Notes: a model not told the origin generated them from the sequence alone. Positions 1 to 7,487 are shown, counted from the stretch's first letter. The stretch: DNA of 10,163 nt from JAKSCF01 sp028279945 (GCA_028279945.1 JANQMT010000160.1:1-10163), one strand, 5' to 3'. Numbers and translations are program-made.

Positions 1-106
1 TAAATCATGTACTTTTTCCAGTGAGGCGTTGTTACATTCGTCGCAGGTACTTACCAGTACCTGCTCCTCACGATGCCTAGCCTCACAGAAAAAATTACAT
101 GATTTA
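1..106. repeat. Long imperfect palindrome with nested hairpin
   Basis: Bases 1-27 and 80-106 are inverted repeats matching at 24 of 27 positions; the outermost 11 bases (TAAATCATGTA) pair perfectly. Inside lies a perfect 8-bp hairpin, GCAGGTAC (43-50) and GTACCTGC (57-64), around a 6-base loop. The whole stretch can fold into one long cruciform or hairpin. No open reading frame is credible here. The left arm starts at the first base of the window, so the element may extend further left. It could be a miniature mobile or REP-like element, or the 3' structure of an upstream gene; there is no T-run after it, so a simple intrinsic terminator is unlikely. Confidence 0.8.
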
Positions 107-115
107 GGTGCGAAG

Positions 116-227
116 CAGTTTTAAAAGAGTTGATTTTTTCATAGACAAGGCAGAATCCATTGTAATACTTCTGATATTATAATGGATTCTAACGCAGTAT
201 ATGGGAAAATCAACCTTTTAAAACCTG
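116..227. repeat. Second long imperfect palindrome, MITE/REP-like
   Basis: Bases 116-146 and 197-227 form inverted arms with blocks CAG, TTTTAAAAG, GTTGATTTT and CAT conserved, allowing one single-base gap in each arm. An inner hairpin pairs AGAATCCATTGTAATA (152-167) with 175-190 at 15 of 16 positions around a 7-base loop. Several arm differences become G-U pairs if the + strand is transcribed, so the fold may matter as RNA. It lies only 9 bases after the palindrome at 1-106. No coding capacity is seen. A non-autonomous mobile element or intergenic repeat is the best guess; I do not recognise a named family. Confidence 0.8.
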
Positions 228-418
228 TGTTCCTATACAGGATACCAGCTAACCTCTGCAAAGTATTGCAACCCTTTGGTTTTAATTCCGTTGCACTCCA
301 TTAAAACTAGTATTTCTCCATTACAAATTATATACCAAATGTCTCCTGTAGCTAATAATACGTATTCGTTCAGTAAGGCTCTGTATAATCAAAAATGAAT
401 TGTCCTAATTTTCTAAAG
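228..418. other. Gene-free AT-rich stretch upstream of the importer
   Basis: No credible coding region on either strand. The only structures seen are a weak 5-bp hairpin (CCTGT 224-228 with ACAGG 237-241), an 8-bp inverted repeat (GTTTTAAT 279-286 with ATTAAAAC 300-307) and a TATAAT at 384-389. No tRNA, riboswitch core or recognisable operator was found. Confidence 0.6.
384..389 (+). promoter_or_regulatory. Candidate -10 box TATAAT
   Basis: A perfect TATAAT preceded by TG lies about 140 bases before the first binding-protein gene. No convincing -35 hexamer is found 16-18 bases upstream, so this is only a candidate. If used, the transcript would begin near 396 and read through the terminator-like hairpin at 419-454, which would make that hairpin a possible attenuator. 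Confidence 0.25.
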
Positions 419-454
419 AAAAGGGGTTGGTTTGAAAAAATTGACCCCTTTTTT
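419..454 (+). terminator. Rho-independent terminator-like hairpin
   Basis: AAAAGGGGT (419-427) pairs perfectly with ACCCCTTTT (444-452) around a 16-base loop, and the stem runs into six consecutive T (449-454). This is the standard intrinsic terminator layout on the + strand. It sits 76 bases before the first importer gene, so it either ends transcription from a gene left of the window or acts as a conditional terminator in the importer leader. No alternative antiterminator pairing was obvious to me. Confidence 0.65.
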
Positions 455-530
455 CAATGTATAAAAACCCGGATAATTAAGAAAAGGTAAAATTAAAAAA
501 TATGGGGAAACGAAAAGGAGAGGATTTTTT

Positions 531-1454
531 ATGAAAAAACTATTGGTTGTGTTACTGGTTCTGGCTTTAAGTATGTCTTTAATTGCGTGTGGCGGCGGGG
601 CTTCGGAAGAGGAAGCAAGTCAAGAGCCTGAAAAGTTGACAATAGGGTTTGTAGTAAAAGGATCTGACGAGCACTGGATTCAAGTAGAAAAAGGTGCAAG
701 ACAAGCGGCGGAAGATTTTGATGTTAATCTTGACTTTAACGGACCCGCAAAAGAAACCTTGGTTGAAGAGCATACAAGCATGATTGAAAATAACATTACG
801 AATAATGTGGATGCGCTTTGTGTAGCACCGGTTCAGCCGGCTGCTCAAGTTAAAGTTTTGCAAAAAGCCGTAGAAAAAGGCATTCCGGTATTGTTAATCG
901 ATACAGATGCAGATTTGGAAGGCAAAACTTCTTTCTTAGGAACAGGAAATTATGCAGCTGCAGAGCTTGCCGGAGAGCATATTGCATCTAAATTTGACGG
1001 CGGCAAAGTTGTTATCATCAGAGGTGCATTAGGAGATAAGACCCATGATGATAGAACAGCAGGAGCAAAAGATGTATTAGAAGCCAATGGATTTGAGGTA
1101 CTGGATGTTCAGCCTGCCGACAGTGATGGTGAAAAAGCAGCAAACGTAATGGAAAATATGATGCAGACATTTTCTGAAATCGATGCAGTGTTTGTAACCG
1201 CTGATCAAATGGCTTTAGGTGCGTTGAAGGCAGTAGAACAATCAGGTAAAGACATCATGGTGGTAGGGTTTGATGGTTCTCCGGGAGCACAAACAAAAAT
1301 TAAAGAAGGCTCAATGGAAGGCTCCGTAGCACAAAGTCCATACCAAATGGGATACTTAGGCGTTGAAAATGCAATCAAAGCTGTCAACGGTGAAAGTGTT
1401 GAACTGCGTATTGATACAGGTGCGGAGTTACTGACCATTGATAATTTAAAATAA
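531..1454 (+). CDS. Ribose-type ABC transporter substrate-binding lipoprotein 1
   Basis: Extracytoplasmic binding protein of the RbsB / periplasmic-binding-protein-like I fold, expected to capture the substrate outside the membrane and deliver it to the permease at 3064. The 307-residue product begins with a lipoprotein signal (KK, hydrophobic core, lipobox LIAC with the lipidated Cys at residue 20), then a Gly/Glu-rich linker to about residue 35. Family-type segments include IDTDAD (123-128), THDDR (171-175), VGFDGSP (245-251) and QSPYQMGY (268-275). The ATG at 531 is well placed 7 bases after AAAAGGAGAGG (513-523). It is the first gene of the transporter set and a clear paralogue of the protein at 4137. 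The ligand cannot be named: this fold binds pentoses, hexoses, autoinducer-2 and other small polar molecules, and the neighbouring enzymes are not sugar kinases or isomerases. Confidence 0.93.
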   Translation: MKKLLVVLLVLALSMSLIACGGGASEEEASQEPEKLTIGFVVKGSDEHWIQVEKGARQAAEDFDVNLDFNGPAKETLVEEHTSMIENNITNNVDALCVAPVQPAAQVKVLQKAVEKGIPVLLIDTDADLEGKTSFLGTGNYAAAELAGEHIASKFDGGKVVIIRGALGDKTHDDRTAGAKDVLEANGFEVLDVQPADSDGEKAANVMENMMQTFSEIDAVFVTADQMALGALKAVEQSGKDIMVVGFDGSPGAQTKIKEGSMEGSVAQSPYQMGYLGVENAIKAVNGESVELRIDTGAELLTIDNLK

Positions 1455-1482
1455 AAGCTCAAGTCATTTAGAAATAACATTT

Positions 1483-1522
1483 TAATTGTCTACTCCATTA
1501 TGGACTATGGAGTAGACAATTA
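1483..1522 (+). promoter_or_regulatory. Perfect 16-bp intercistronic hairpin
   Basis: TAATTGTCTACTCCAT (1483-1498) is followed by an 8-base loop and its exact reverse complement at 1507-1522. There is no T-run after it, so it is not a canonical terminator. It lies between the binding-protein gene and the ATPase gene and ends a few bases before the ATPase ribosome binding site (GAAAGAGG, about 1525-1532). In other importer operons such hairpins protect the upstream message and give more binding protein than membrane parts; that role is inferred here. A partial terminator is the alternative. Confidence 0.7.
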
Positions 1523-1540
1523 TGTGAAAGAGGCGATACT

Positions 1541-3067
1541 ATGGGAGATACATTTATAGAATTAAAAGAAATCAGCAAGCGATTTCCAGGTGTTTTAGCA
1601 CTCGATAAGGTTTCAATGTCTTTACGCTTTGGTGAAGTTCATGGATTGCTGGGAGAAAATGGAGCCGGAAAATCAACCCTAATTAAATGCATGACCGGTG
1701 TTCATACCCCGGAAGACGGTAAAATTCTGGTTGAAGGCAATGAAATGAGTTTTAAAAACCCAAAGTCGGCCAAAGATGTAGGAATCAGTTGTATTTATCA
1801 AGAATTAAACGTGATCACTGAATTATCGATTACTGATAATATCTTCCTAGGGCAGTATATAAAAAATGCATCCGGAGTTTTAGATTATAAAACCATGCAC
1901 AAAAAAGCGAAAGAAATTATGGCTAGGCTGGGACAAGATATTGATCCCAAAACTCAGGTAGGGAAATTAGGAATGGGACAGCAGCAAATGGTTGAAATCG
2001 GAAGAGCGATTTTGGGAGATGTTAAATTCTTAATCATGGATGAGCCCACTTCAAGCTTAAGTGAAAAAGAAGTGATTGAGCTGATGAAGGTTGTCCGTTA
2101 TCTCAGAGAAAAAGGTGTAGCCGTATTATTTGTATCACATAAACTGGAAGAAGTCTTTGAAATATGTGATGTTGTTACCATATTACGTGACGGTCAGCTC
2201 ATCACGACTTCACCTGTATCGGAAATGACTCATGATGGTTTAATCCAAAATATGGTGGGCAGGTCTGTTGAAAATCTTTTTCCCAAAGAGACAGCTCCTC
2301 ATAATGAAGAATTTTTAAGAGTTGAAAACCTAACGAGTCATGGGGTGTTCAGTGACATTACGTTCAATGTAAAAAGTGGAGAAGTTCTGGGATTTTCAGG
2401 ATTAGTTGGAGCAGGAAGAACGGAAGTGTTTAGATGTATTTTTGGAGCGGACCCAAAAGACAGCGGTGAAATTTATGTTCATCAAAAATCGGTGAGTATT
2501 AAAAGTCCTCGTCAGGCCATACAAAATAAATTAGCTTTTGTTACGGAAGATAGAAAAGGAGAAGGCTTAGTATTAAATGCATCTGTTATAGTCAACCTTA
2601 CGATTGTCTGTATGAGAAAATTTACAAAGCTTTCTATTTTAATTAAAGAGAAGATAAGAGAAGTGGCTAATGGTAATATAAGTTCTCTGAGAATTAAAAC
2701 AGCATCAGGAGATACTCCCGTAGGGCAATTGAGTGGAGGCAATCAACAAAAAGTTGTAATTGGTAAGTGGTTAAATACTGATGCGGATATTTATATTTTA
2801 GATGAGCCAACCAGAGGTATTGATGTAGGTGCAAAGGTAGAAGTATATAAACTCATCAATCAACTTGTCAAAGCAGGTAAAGCCGTGATTATGATTTCCT
2901 CTGAGCTGCCTGAAATATTAGGAATGAGCGATCGAGTTATTGTCATGAGAGAAGGCAAAATCACTGCAGAAATAGACAGAGACAGTCCTCACTTTAATGA
3001 GAATGACATTATGAAAGCTGCGTGGGGAAGACAAATTGAAAATCATGCGAGGGGGTCAATAGAATGA
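1541..3067 (+). CDS. Ribose-type (CUT2) ABC transporter ATPase, two fused nucleotide-binding domains
   Basis: Cytoplasmic ATPase that powers the importer, of the RbsA/MglA class; 508 residues is normal for the family. Domain 1 has Walker A GENGAGKST (38-46), Q-loop Gln 87, a variant signature LGMGQQQ (143-149), Walker B FLIMDEP (163-169) and H-loop His 200. Domain 2 has the family-typical degenerate Walker A SGLVGAGRTE (286-295, Arg in place of Lys), signature LSGGNQQK (397-404) and Walker B YILDEP (418-423), with SSE in place of the H-loop His. One catalytic and one degenerate site is usual in this class and is not decay. The gene overlaps the permease gene by 4 bases (ATGA), indicating coupled translation. 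Substrate specificity is set by the binding proteins and permease, not by this protein. Confidence 0.96.
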   Translation: MGDTFIELKEISKRFPGVLALDKVSMSLRFGEVHGLLGENGAGKSTLIKCMTGVHTPEDGKILVEGNEMSFKNPKSAKDVGISCIYQELNVITELSITDNIFLGQYIKNASGVLDYKTMHKKAKEIMARLGQDIDPKTQVGKLGMGQQQMVEIGRAILGDVKFLIMDEPTSSLSEKEVIELMKVVRYLREKGVAVLFVSHKLEEVFEICDVVTILRDGQLITTSPVSEMTHDGLIQNMVGRSVENLFPKETAPHNEEFLRVENLTSHGVFSDITFNVKSGEVLGFSGLVGAGRTEVFRCIFGADPKDSGEIYVHQKSVSIKSPRQAIQNKLAFVTEDRKGEGLVLNASVIVNLTIVCMRKFTKLSILIKEKIREVANGNISSLRIKTASGDTPVGQLSGGNQQKVVIGKWLNTDADIYILDEPTRGIDVGAKVEVYKLINQLVKAGKAVIMISSELPEILGMSDRVIVMREGKITAEIDRDSPHFNENDIMKAAWGRQIENHARGSIE

Positions 3068-4053
3068 AAGATAAGCTGCAATCAATATCCATAAAAGAAA
3101 TGTTATTTAGAGTAGCACCATTATTAACATTAATACTTCTTTCTATATATTTATCAATTGTATCTGATAATTTCTTAAAAATAGATAATATCATGAATAT
3201 TATGAGACAGGCATCCACCATAGCGCTTATTGCCGTAGGGATGCTGATGGTTATTATCACTGCCGGTATTGATTTATCTGTAGGACCAATAATGGCCTTG
3301 TCGATGTGTACCATGGGGATTGCTATGAGGTCAGGCGGCGTTACCAATGCCTTTGTGTTAATTTTAATTTGTTTACTCGTAGGATCAGGAATGGGTATGG
3401 TCAATGGTCTTTTGCTAACCCGCTTACATTTGCCCCATCCATTTATATCCACCATTGGTACCAGAAACATTTCCAGAGGCATCGCTATAATTATTACCAG
3501 TGCTGCCCCGGTTATTGGTTTTCCTAAGGCTGTAGAAATGCCAGGTTCAGGTGATATACAAGGATTTCCTATCAGTTTTCTTATTGTCATCATTGTTTAT
3601 ATAATCGTTCATTTATTCTTAAATAATACAGTATTGGGAAGAGAAATTTATTCTATCGGCGGTAATAAAGAAGCTGCTTTACTATCAGGTATTAACGTAA
3701 AAAATGTATTGACTTTTGTTTATACCTTTTCAGGATTTATGGCTGCGTGTGCCGGAATTGTTTTTGTTGGACGTGTAGGCGGGGCACTTCCTTTGGCAGG
3801 TCAGACCGCTGACTTAGATGCAATAGCAGCAGTCATTATTGGAGGTGCATCATTCTTTGGAGGAAAGGGTACGGTATGGGGCACATTGATTGGTGTTTTA
3901 CTTATTTCAGTTATTAGAAATGGTTTAAACCTGCTCAGTGCGTCATCGGACTTGCAATTTGTTGTTATTGGCGGTGTCATAATCGTAGCGGTATTTGTGG
4001 ATGTTATCAGAACCAAAGTCGAAGAAAGAGCGAGAAGAATGGCAAAAGCTTAA
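3064..4053 (+). CDS. Ribose-type (CUT2) ABC transporter permease
   Basis: Integral membrane channel subunit of the RbsC family, 329 residues, with several hydrophobic segments (for example about 19-34, 50-67, 96-115, 170-186 and 295-313). Family signatures are GIDLSVG (68-74), LGREIYSIGGNKEAALLSGI (191-210) and GGASFFGGKGTVWGT (260-274). A single permease gene implies a homodimer, as usual in this class. The start ATG overlaps the ATPase stop in ATGA and is preceded by a G-rich ribosome binding site (GAGGGGG, about 3049-3055). It ends with a basic, charged cytoplasmic tail. It should work with the ATPase at 1541 and with either or both binding proteins at 531 and 4137. Confidence 0.95.
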   Translation: MKDKLQSISIKEMLFRVAPLLTLILLSIYLSIVSDNFLKIDNIMNIMRQASTIALIAVGMLMVIITAGIDLSVGPIMALSMCTMGIAMRSGGVTNAFVLILICLLVGSGMGMVNGLLLTRLHLPHPFISTIGTRNISRGIAIIITSAAPVIGFPKAVEMPGSGDIQGFPISFLIVIIVYIIVHLFLNNTVLGREIYSIGGNKEAALLSGINVKNVLTFVYTFSGFMAACAGIVFVGRVGGALPLAGQTADLDAIAAVIIGGASFFGGKGTVWGTLIGVLLISVIRNGLNLLSASSDLQFVVIGGVIIVAVFVDVIRTKVEERARRMAKA

Positions 4054-4136
4054 TATGAATATTTGAAAAGTAAGAGTTTGACAGTTGAATTGTTTTTACT
4101 AACGCGTTATGCTTGAACTATTGGGGGGTTATAAAA

Positions 4137-5105
4137 GTGAAAAAAACCTTTGTTTTAATTTGGATAACCTTTTTAATATTAATTTCAGCAATTGGATGTA
4201 AAAATAATGAACTTGTAACGAATGGACAGAACTTAGATAATGATAATGAACAGTTAAGAATAGGCATTGTTTTAAAAGCCTTGGACAGTGAACATTGGCA
4301 AACCATGAAAAAAGGTGCTGAAAAAGCAGCTAGAGATTTGGGCATAGATTTAATTGTAAGGGCACCCGATAAAGAAACCAATGTTGCTATGCAATTTCGC
4401 CTTATTGAGGATTTGATGGATCAGAATGTAGATGCCATTGGTATTGCACCTTGCGATTCAACAGCTATCATTCCAATCATCAAGGAAGCCAAACAGAATA
4501 ATATTCATGTTTTTACCATTGATACGGATGCAGATACAGAGGTGGTCTCCTTTATAGGAACCGATAATTTTCTTGCAGGCAAGATGGCAGGGGAGAGGAT
4601 TATAGAGGTTTTAGGCGGCAAAGGAAATGTTGTATTAATTACAGGTGTATTGGAACAACAAACCCATCGTGACCGGCGGCTGGGATTTAAAAAAGCCATT
4701 GAAGGAACAGAGATTGAAATAATTGAGCAAAGACAAGCAAATAGTGATTCTGAACTTGCTATGGAAGAGATGAATCAGCTGTTTGAGAGTCACGAAGACA
4801 TAGACGCTGTTTTCGCAACCAATGCTTTGATGGCATTGGGTGTTTTAGAAGCAATAGAAGCCAATGAAAAAACAGATGAGATTAAGCTCATAGGCTTTGA
4901 CATACAGCAAGAACTGCTGGAAGGCGTAAAAAACGGAAAGGTGGACAGTGTTATTGCTCAAAATCCTTATGATATGGGATATGAAACGGTTCAATCGGCT
5001 GTTAACTATCTAAGAGGCGAACCGGTTGAAGAACGTACCGATACAGGTACGGAATTAATCACAGTAGAGAATGTAGATAAATACAAAGAGCAGTATTGTT
5101 ATTAG
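4137..5105 (+). CDS. Ribose-type ABC transporter substrate-binding lipoprotein 2 (paralogue)
   Basis: A second binding protein of the same fold as the product of 531. I place the start at GTG 4137, because GGGGGG (4123-4128) sits 8 bases upstream and translation from there gives a proper signal peptide (KK, hydrophobic core, Cys at residue 21 in SAIGC); a TTG at 4113 would add eight non-signal residues. The product is then 322 residues. Motifs shared with protein 1 include IDTDAD (128-133), THRDR (176-180), QNPYDMGY (275-282) and a DTG-x-EL-x-T segment near the C terminus. Differences include GFDIQQ in place of GFDGSP near residue 253 and a tail ending in Cys-Tyr. It probably serves the same permease with a different or overlapping ligand, or acts as a ligand sensor. 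No other transporter is visible for it. Confidence 0.9.
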   Translation: MKKTFVLIWITFLILISAIGCKNNELVTNGQNLDNDNEQLRIGIVLKALDSEHWQTMKKGAEKAARDLGIDLIVRAPDKETNVAMQFRLIEDLMDQNVDAIGIAPCDSTAIIPIIKEAKQNNIHVFTIDTDADTEVVSFIGTDNFLAGKMAGERIIEVLGGKGNVVLITGVLEQQTHRDRRLGFKKAIEGTEIEIIEQRQANSDSELAMEEMNQLFESHEDIDAVFATNALMALGVLEAIEANEKTDEIKLIGFDIQQELLEGVKNGKVDSVIAQNPYDMGYETVQSAVNYLRGEPVEERTDTGTELITVENVDKYKEQYCY

Positions 5106-5118
5106 CATGAAATAAGTG

Positions 5119-5182
5119 AAATTGAATGCAGGTATATGAGTATGAGTTTTCGTATTCATACTCATACACCTGCATTCAATTT
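5119..5182. repeat. 27-bp inverted repeat after the second binding-protein gene
   Basis: Bases 5119-5145 and 5156-5182 are inverted repeats matching at 26 of 27 positions around a 10-base loop. The only mismatch is A at 5134 facing C at 5167. It begins 13 bases after the binding-protein stop codon, so it may end or stabilise that transcript, but no T-run follows. A 17-base segment of its arm (TGAATGCAGGTGTATGA) recurs near 10092-10108, which suggests a dispersed repeat and not a simple terminator. Confidence 0.75.
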
Positions 5183-5410
5183 GCAAAATAATATTTTTCA
5201 GTTTGGTCATTGAAATTTCAAATAAATTCCAATGGCTTTATTTTATTTGAAAGAAAAATAACCCTAAAGAGTCATGAAAATGGCTATAACGAGCAATAGG
5301 ATAAATGCTCAGGTTAGATAAAATTATAGAATAGGAAATGTGGACGTGATGGTAAATAAATTAAATAGGGTGGTTACAAAACAATATAGTTAGGGAAGGT
5401 GAAAAGGTTC
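5183..5410. other. Gene-free interval between transporter and enzyme genes
   Basis: AT-rich and without a credible open reading frame. It contains an 11-bp perfect inverted repeat, TTTCAAATAAA (5216-5226) with TTTATTTGAAA (5242-5252), around a 15-base loop, and a 5-bp stem GAGCA/TGCTC near 5291-5310. No clear promoter pair was found, although the gap is long enough to hold a separate promoter for the enzyme genes. Confidence 0.5.
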
Positions 5411-7414
5411 ATGAAAAAATACAGCAGTTTGTTCCAACCTATGAAAATAGGTCAATTGGAAATCAAAAACAGAATTGGTATGGCACCTATGGCGCCATCG
5501 GGTATGTGTACACCGGATAACTGTTTTAACCAAAGAGCTGTGGATTACTATGTAGAAAGAGCTAAGGGCGGAACAGGACTTATCATTACCGGTGGGATTG
5601 AAGTTGAGAATGTTTTGGAAGAGACCAAACCAGGCTTATTTCAAAATATAGACACTAATCCGGAAGCATTTGTATTACTCGGAAGTGAAATGACTGAAAG
5701 AGTACATGCTTACGGTGCAAAGATTTTTCTTCAGATAACAATGGGATTTGGGAGAGTATCGTTTTATCCTGATATGGTAAAAACCCATCCTATTGCACCT
5801 TCGGCAACACCTCATTTTTGGAATCCGGATGTTACTTGCAGAGAATTGACTACCGAAGAGGTAGAGTACTTAGTTAAAAAGATGGGCGATGCTGCAATGG
5901 TTGCAGCAGAAGCCGGATTTGACGGCGTAGAGATTCATGCTATGCATGAAGGATATCTTATCGACCAGTTTACGATGAAACTGTTTAATAAAAGAACGGA
6001 TAAATACGGTGGCGACTTAAAAGGACGTTTGACTTTACCTATTGAGATCGTACAAGAGATAAAGGAACGAGTAGGTAAAAACTTCCCCGTCATCTTAAGA
6101 TTTGGTGTAAAAAGCTGTATTAAAGCATTGGGAAAGGGCGGTCTTCCGGAAGAAGAATATATAGAAATGGGAAGAGATGTAGAGGAAAGCTATGAAGCTG
6201 CAAAAATACTGGAAGAAGCGGGATACGATGGGTTTAATGCAGATTTAGGGTCCTATGATGCGTTGTACTGGGCCCATCCCCCCGGATATATGGCACATGG
6301 CTGTTATTTACCATACGTTGAAAAACTAAAAGATGTGGTAAAGGTGCCTATTCTAACCGCAGGTAGAATGGAGGTTCCTGAACTGGCAGAAGAGGCTGTT
6401 GCTGAAGAAAGAGTTGACATGGTACTTTTAGGCAGAGGACTTTTAGCAGATGCCCATTGGCCCAATAAAGTACGTGCCGGTGAGAAAGATAAGATAAGAC
6501 CTTGCTTAGGGTGTCATGATGGTTGTATGGGAAGGCTTGAAACTAAAAAAGTCATTTCGTGTGCCGTCAATCCGTCTTGCGGCAGAGAAAACGAATATAG
6601 ACTATATCCATCTCTTAAGCAAAAGAAAATAATGGTAATAGGCGGGGGGATAGCTGGAATGGAAGCCGCTAGAGCAGCGGCCATAAGAGGGCACAAAGTT
6701 GCATTATTTGAAAAGAATGATGTTTTAGGTGGACATATTATTGAAGCATCCGTACCCCAATTTAAAGAGGATGAAAAACTTCTTCTTAAATGGTATGAAG
6801 ATGCATTGAAAGAGAACGCTGTTGACATATATCTGAATACACCGGTTGATGAAATTATTATTAATGATGTTGATCCGGATGAAATCATTGTAGCCACAGG
6901 ATCAAAAGATAGAATCCCCCCATTAAAAGGCATCGAAAAAGAACATGTTCTAACCGCTTGTGAAGCTTTAAGGGATGTGACTAAAATAGGCAATAAAGTT
7001 GTGGTCATTGGAGGCGGACTTGTTGGATGCGAAATTGCGCTATGGTTGAAAGAAAAAGGTAAAGCCATCACTATAGTAGAGATGATGGATGAAATATTAA
7101 GCTCTGTGTTTATTTCTCACTCCAATAAAATGATTTTAGAAGACAGGATTAAATATAATAACATTTATGTCAAAACCGATACAAGTATATTAGAGATAAA
7201 TGAAAATTCAGTTGAAACCATTAATGGCAGTTTTAGAAGAGAAACCATTGAAGCCGATACGGTTATTTCAGCCATTGGATATATGGCAGATAAGCAATTA
7301 TATGATGATATAAAAGATAAATATCCAAAAGTTCACTTAATTGGTGATGCAAGTAAAGTGAGAAATATTCACAATGCGGTATGGGACGGATATGAAGTAG
7401 GAAGAACCTTATAA
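5411..7414 (+). CDS. OYE-family FMN/4Fe-4S/FAD oxidoreductase, 2-enoate / 2,4-dienoyl-CoA reductase-like
   Basis: Predicted NAD(P)H-dependent flavoprotein reducing an activated C=C bond, of the class that includes 2-enoate reductase, FadH and the bile-acid enzymes BaiCD/BaiH. An Old-Yellow-Enzyme TIM barrel (about 1-360) starts with LFQPMKIGQLEIKNRI and carries HEGYLIDQF (179-187), whose Tyr 182 matches the catalytic Tyr region of FadH, and a WAHPP segment (287-291). A 4Fe-4S motif follows: Cys 365, 368, 372 and 384 (C-x2-C-x3-C-x11-C, the FadH spacing and not that of trimethylamine dehydrogenase). Two dinucleotide-binding motifs, VIGGGIAG (409-416) and VIGGGLVGCE (532-541), mark the FAD and NAD(P)H domains. 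I choose ATG 5411 (667 residues) because AAGGTG (5396-5401) lies 9 bases upstream; an in-frame GTG at 5399 overlaps that site. The product is likely soluble and cytoplasmic. The substrate is unknown. Confidence 0.92.
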   Translation: MKKYSSLFQPMKIGQLEIKNRIGMAPMAPSGMCTPDNCFNQRAVDYYVERAKGGTGLIITGGIEVENVLEETKPGLFQNIDTNPEAFVLLGSEMTERVHAYGAKIFLQITMGFGRVSFYPDMVKTHPIAPSATPHFWNPDVTCRELTTEEVEYLVKKMGDAAMVAAEAGFDGVEIHAMHEGYLIDQFTMKLFNKRTDKYGGDLKGRLTLPIEIVQEIKERVGKNFPVILRFGVKSCIKALGKGGLPEEEYIEMGRDVEESYEAAKILEEAGYDGFNADLGSYDALYWAHPPGYMAHGCYLPYVEKLKDVVKVPILTAGRMEVPELAEEAVAEERVDMVLLGRGLLADAHWPNKVRAGEKDKIRPCLGCHDGCMGRLETKKVISCAVNPSCGRENEYRLYPSLKQKKIMVIGGGIAGMEAARAAAIRGHKVALFEKNDVLGGHIIEASVPQFKEDEKLLLKWYEDALKENAVDIYLNTPVDEIIINDVDPDEIIVATGSKDRIPPLKGIEKEHVLTACEALRDVTKIGNKVVVIGGGLVGCEIALWLKEKGKAITIVEMMDEILSSVFISHSNKMILEDRIKYNNIYVKTDTSILEINENSVETINGSFRRETIEADTVISAIGYMADKQLYDDIKDKYPKVHLIGDASKVRNIHNAVWDGYEVGRTL

Positions 7415-7422
7415 GTAGCGGA

Positions 7423-7442
7423 TATACCTCTATAGAAGTATA
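7423..7442. promoter_or_regulatory. 20-bp near-perfect palindrome
   Basis: TATACCTCTATAGAAGTATA equals its own reverse complement except for one symmetric pair (C 7428 facing A 7437). It starts 8 bases after the flavoprotein stop codon and about 100 bases before the next start. With no loop to form a hairpin, it looks more like a protein-binding operator than an RNA structure, but no regulator is encoded in the window. Confidence 0.4.
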
Positions 7443-7449
7443 CAAATAC

Positions 7450-7487
7450 TTACAAAGTGTCATGGTGTCGTCTGCAACACTTTGTAA
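7450..7487 (+). promoter_or_regulatory. Perfect 11-bp intercistronic inverted repeat
   Basis: TTACAAAGTGT (7450-7460) is repeated in inverse at 7477-7487 around a 16-base loop. It follows the flavoprotein gene. The sequence after it (TAATGGTTTTAAT) has only a short T-run, so it could be a weak terminator, a message-stabilising hairpin or an operator. Confidence 0.5.

Noticed and set aside
1..241. CRISPR array
   Set aside because: The repeats are inverted and of two unrelated sequences, not direct repeats with regular spacers.
441..465. TTGACC (441-446) and TATAAA (460-465) as a promoter
   Set aside because: The spacer is only 13 bases and the TTGACC lies inside the terminator stem.
3009..3593. 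Long minus-strand reading frame of 194 codons over the permease gene
   Set aside because: It lies antisense to a clearly conserved ATPase/permease region, and its translation shows no family motif.
4078..4113. TTGACA with TATGCT downstream as a promoter for the second binding-protein gene
   Set aside because: The spacing between the hexamers is about 24 bases, too long for a standard promoter, and no other -10 box fits.
5274..5321. Short 15-codon reading frame starting at an ATG
   Set aside because: It has only a weak ribosome binding site and no recognisable leader-peptide composition, and is expected by chance in such DNA.
5367..5377. AGGGTGGTTAC resembling the T-box AGGGTGG motif
   Set aside because: The ACCGCG part of the T-box core is missing, and no specifier stem or following terminator/antiterminator pair is seen.
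6514..7071. Minus-strand reading frame of 185 codons over the flavoprotein gene
   Set aside because: The + strand frame carries the iron-sulfur and nucleotide-binding motifs; the opposite frame is a shadow with low-complexity Ser/Pro-rich sequence.
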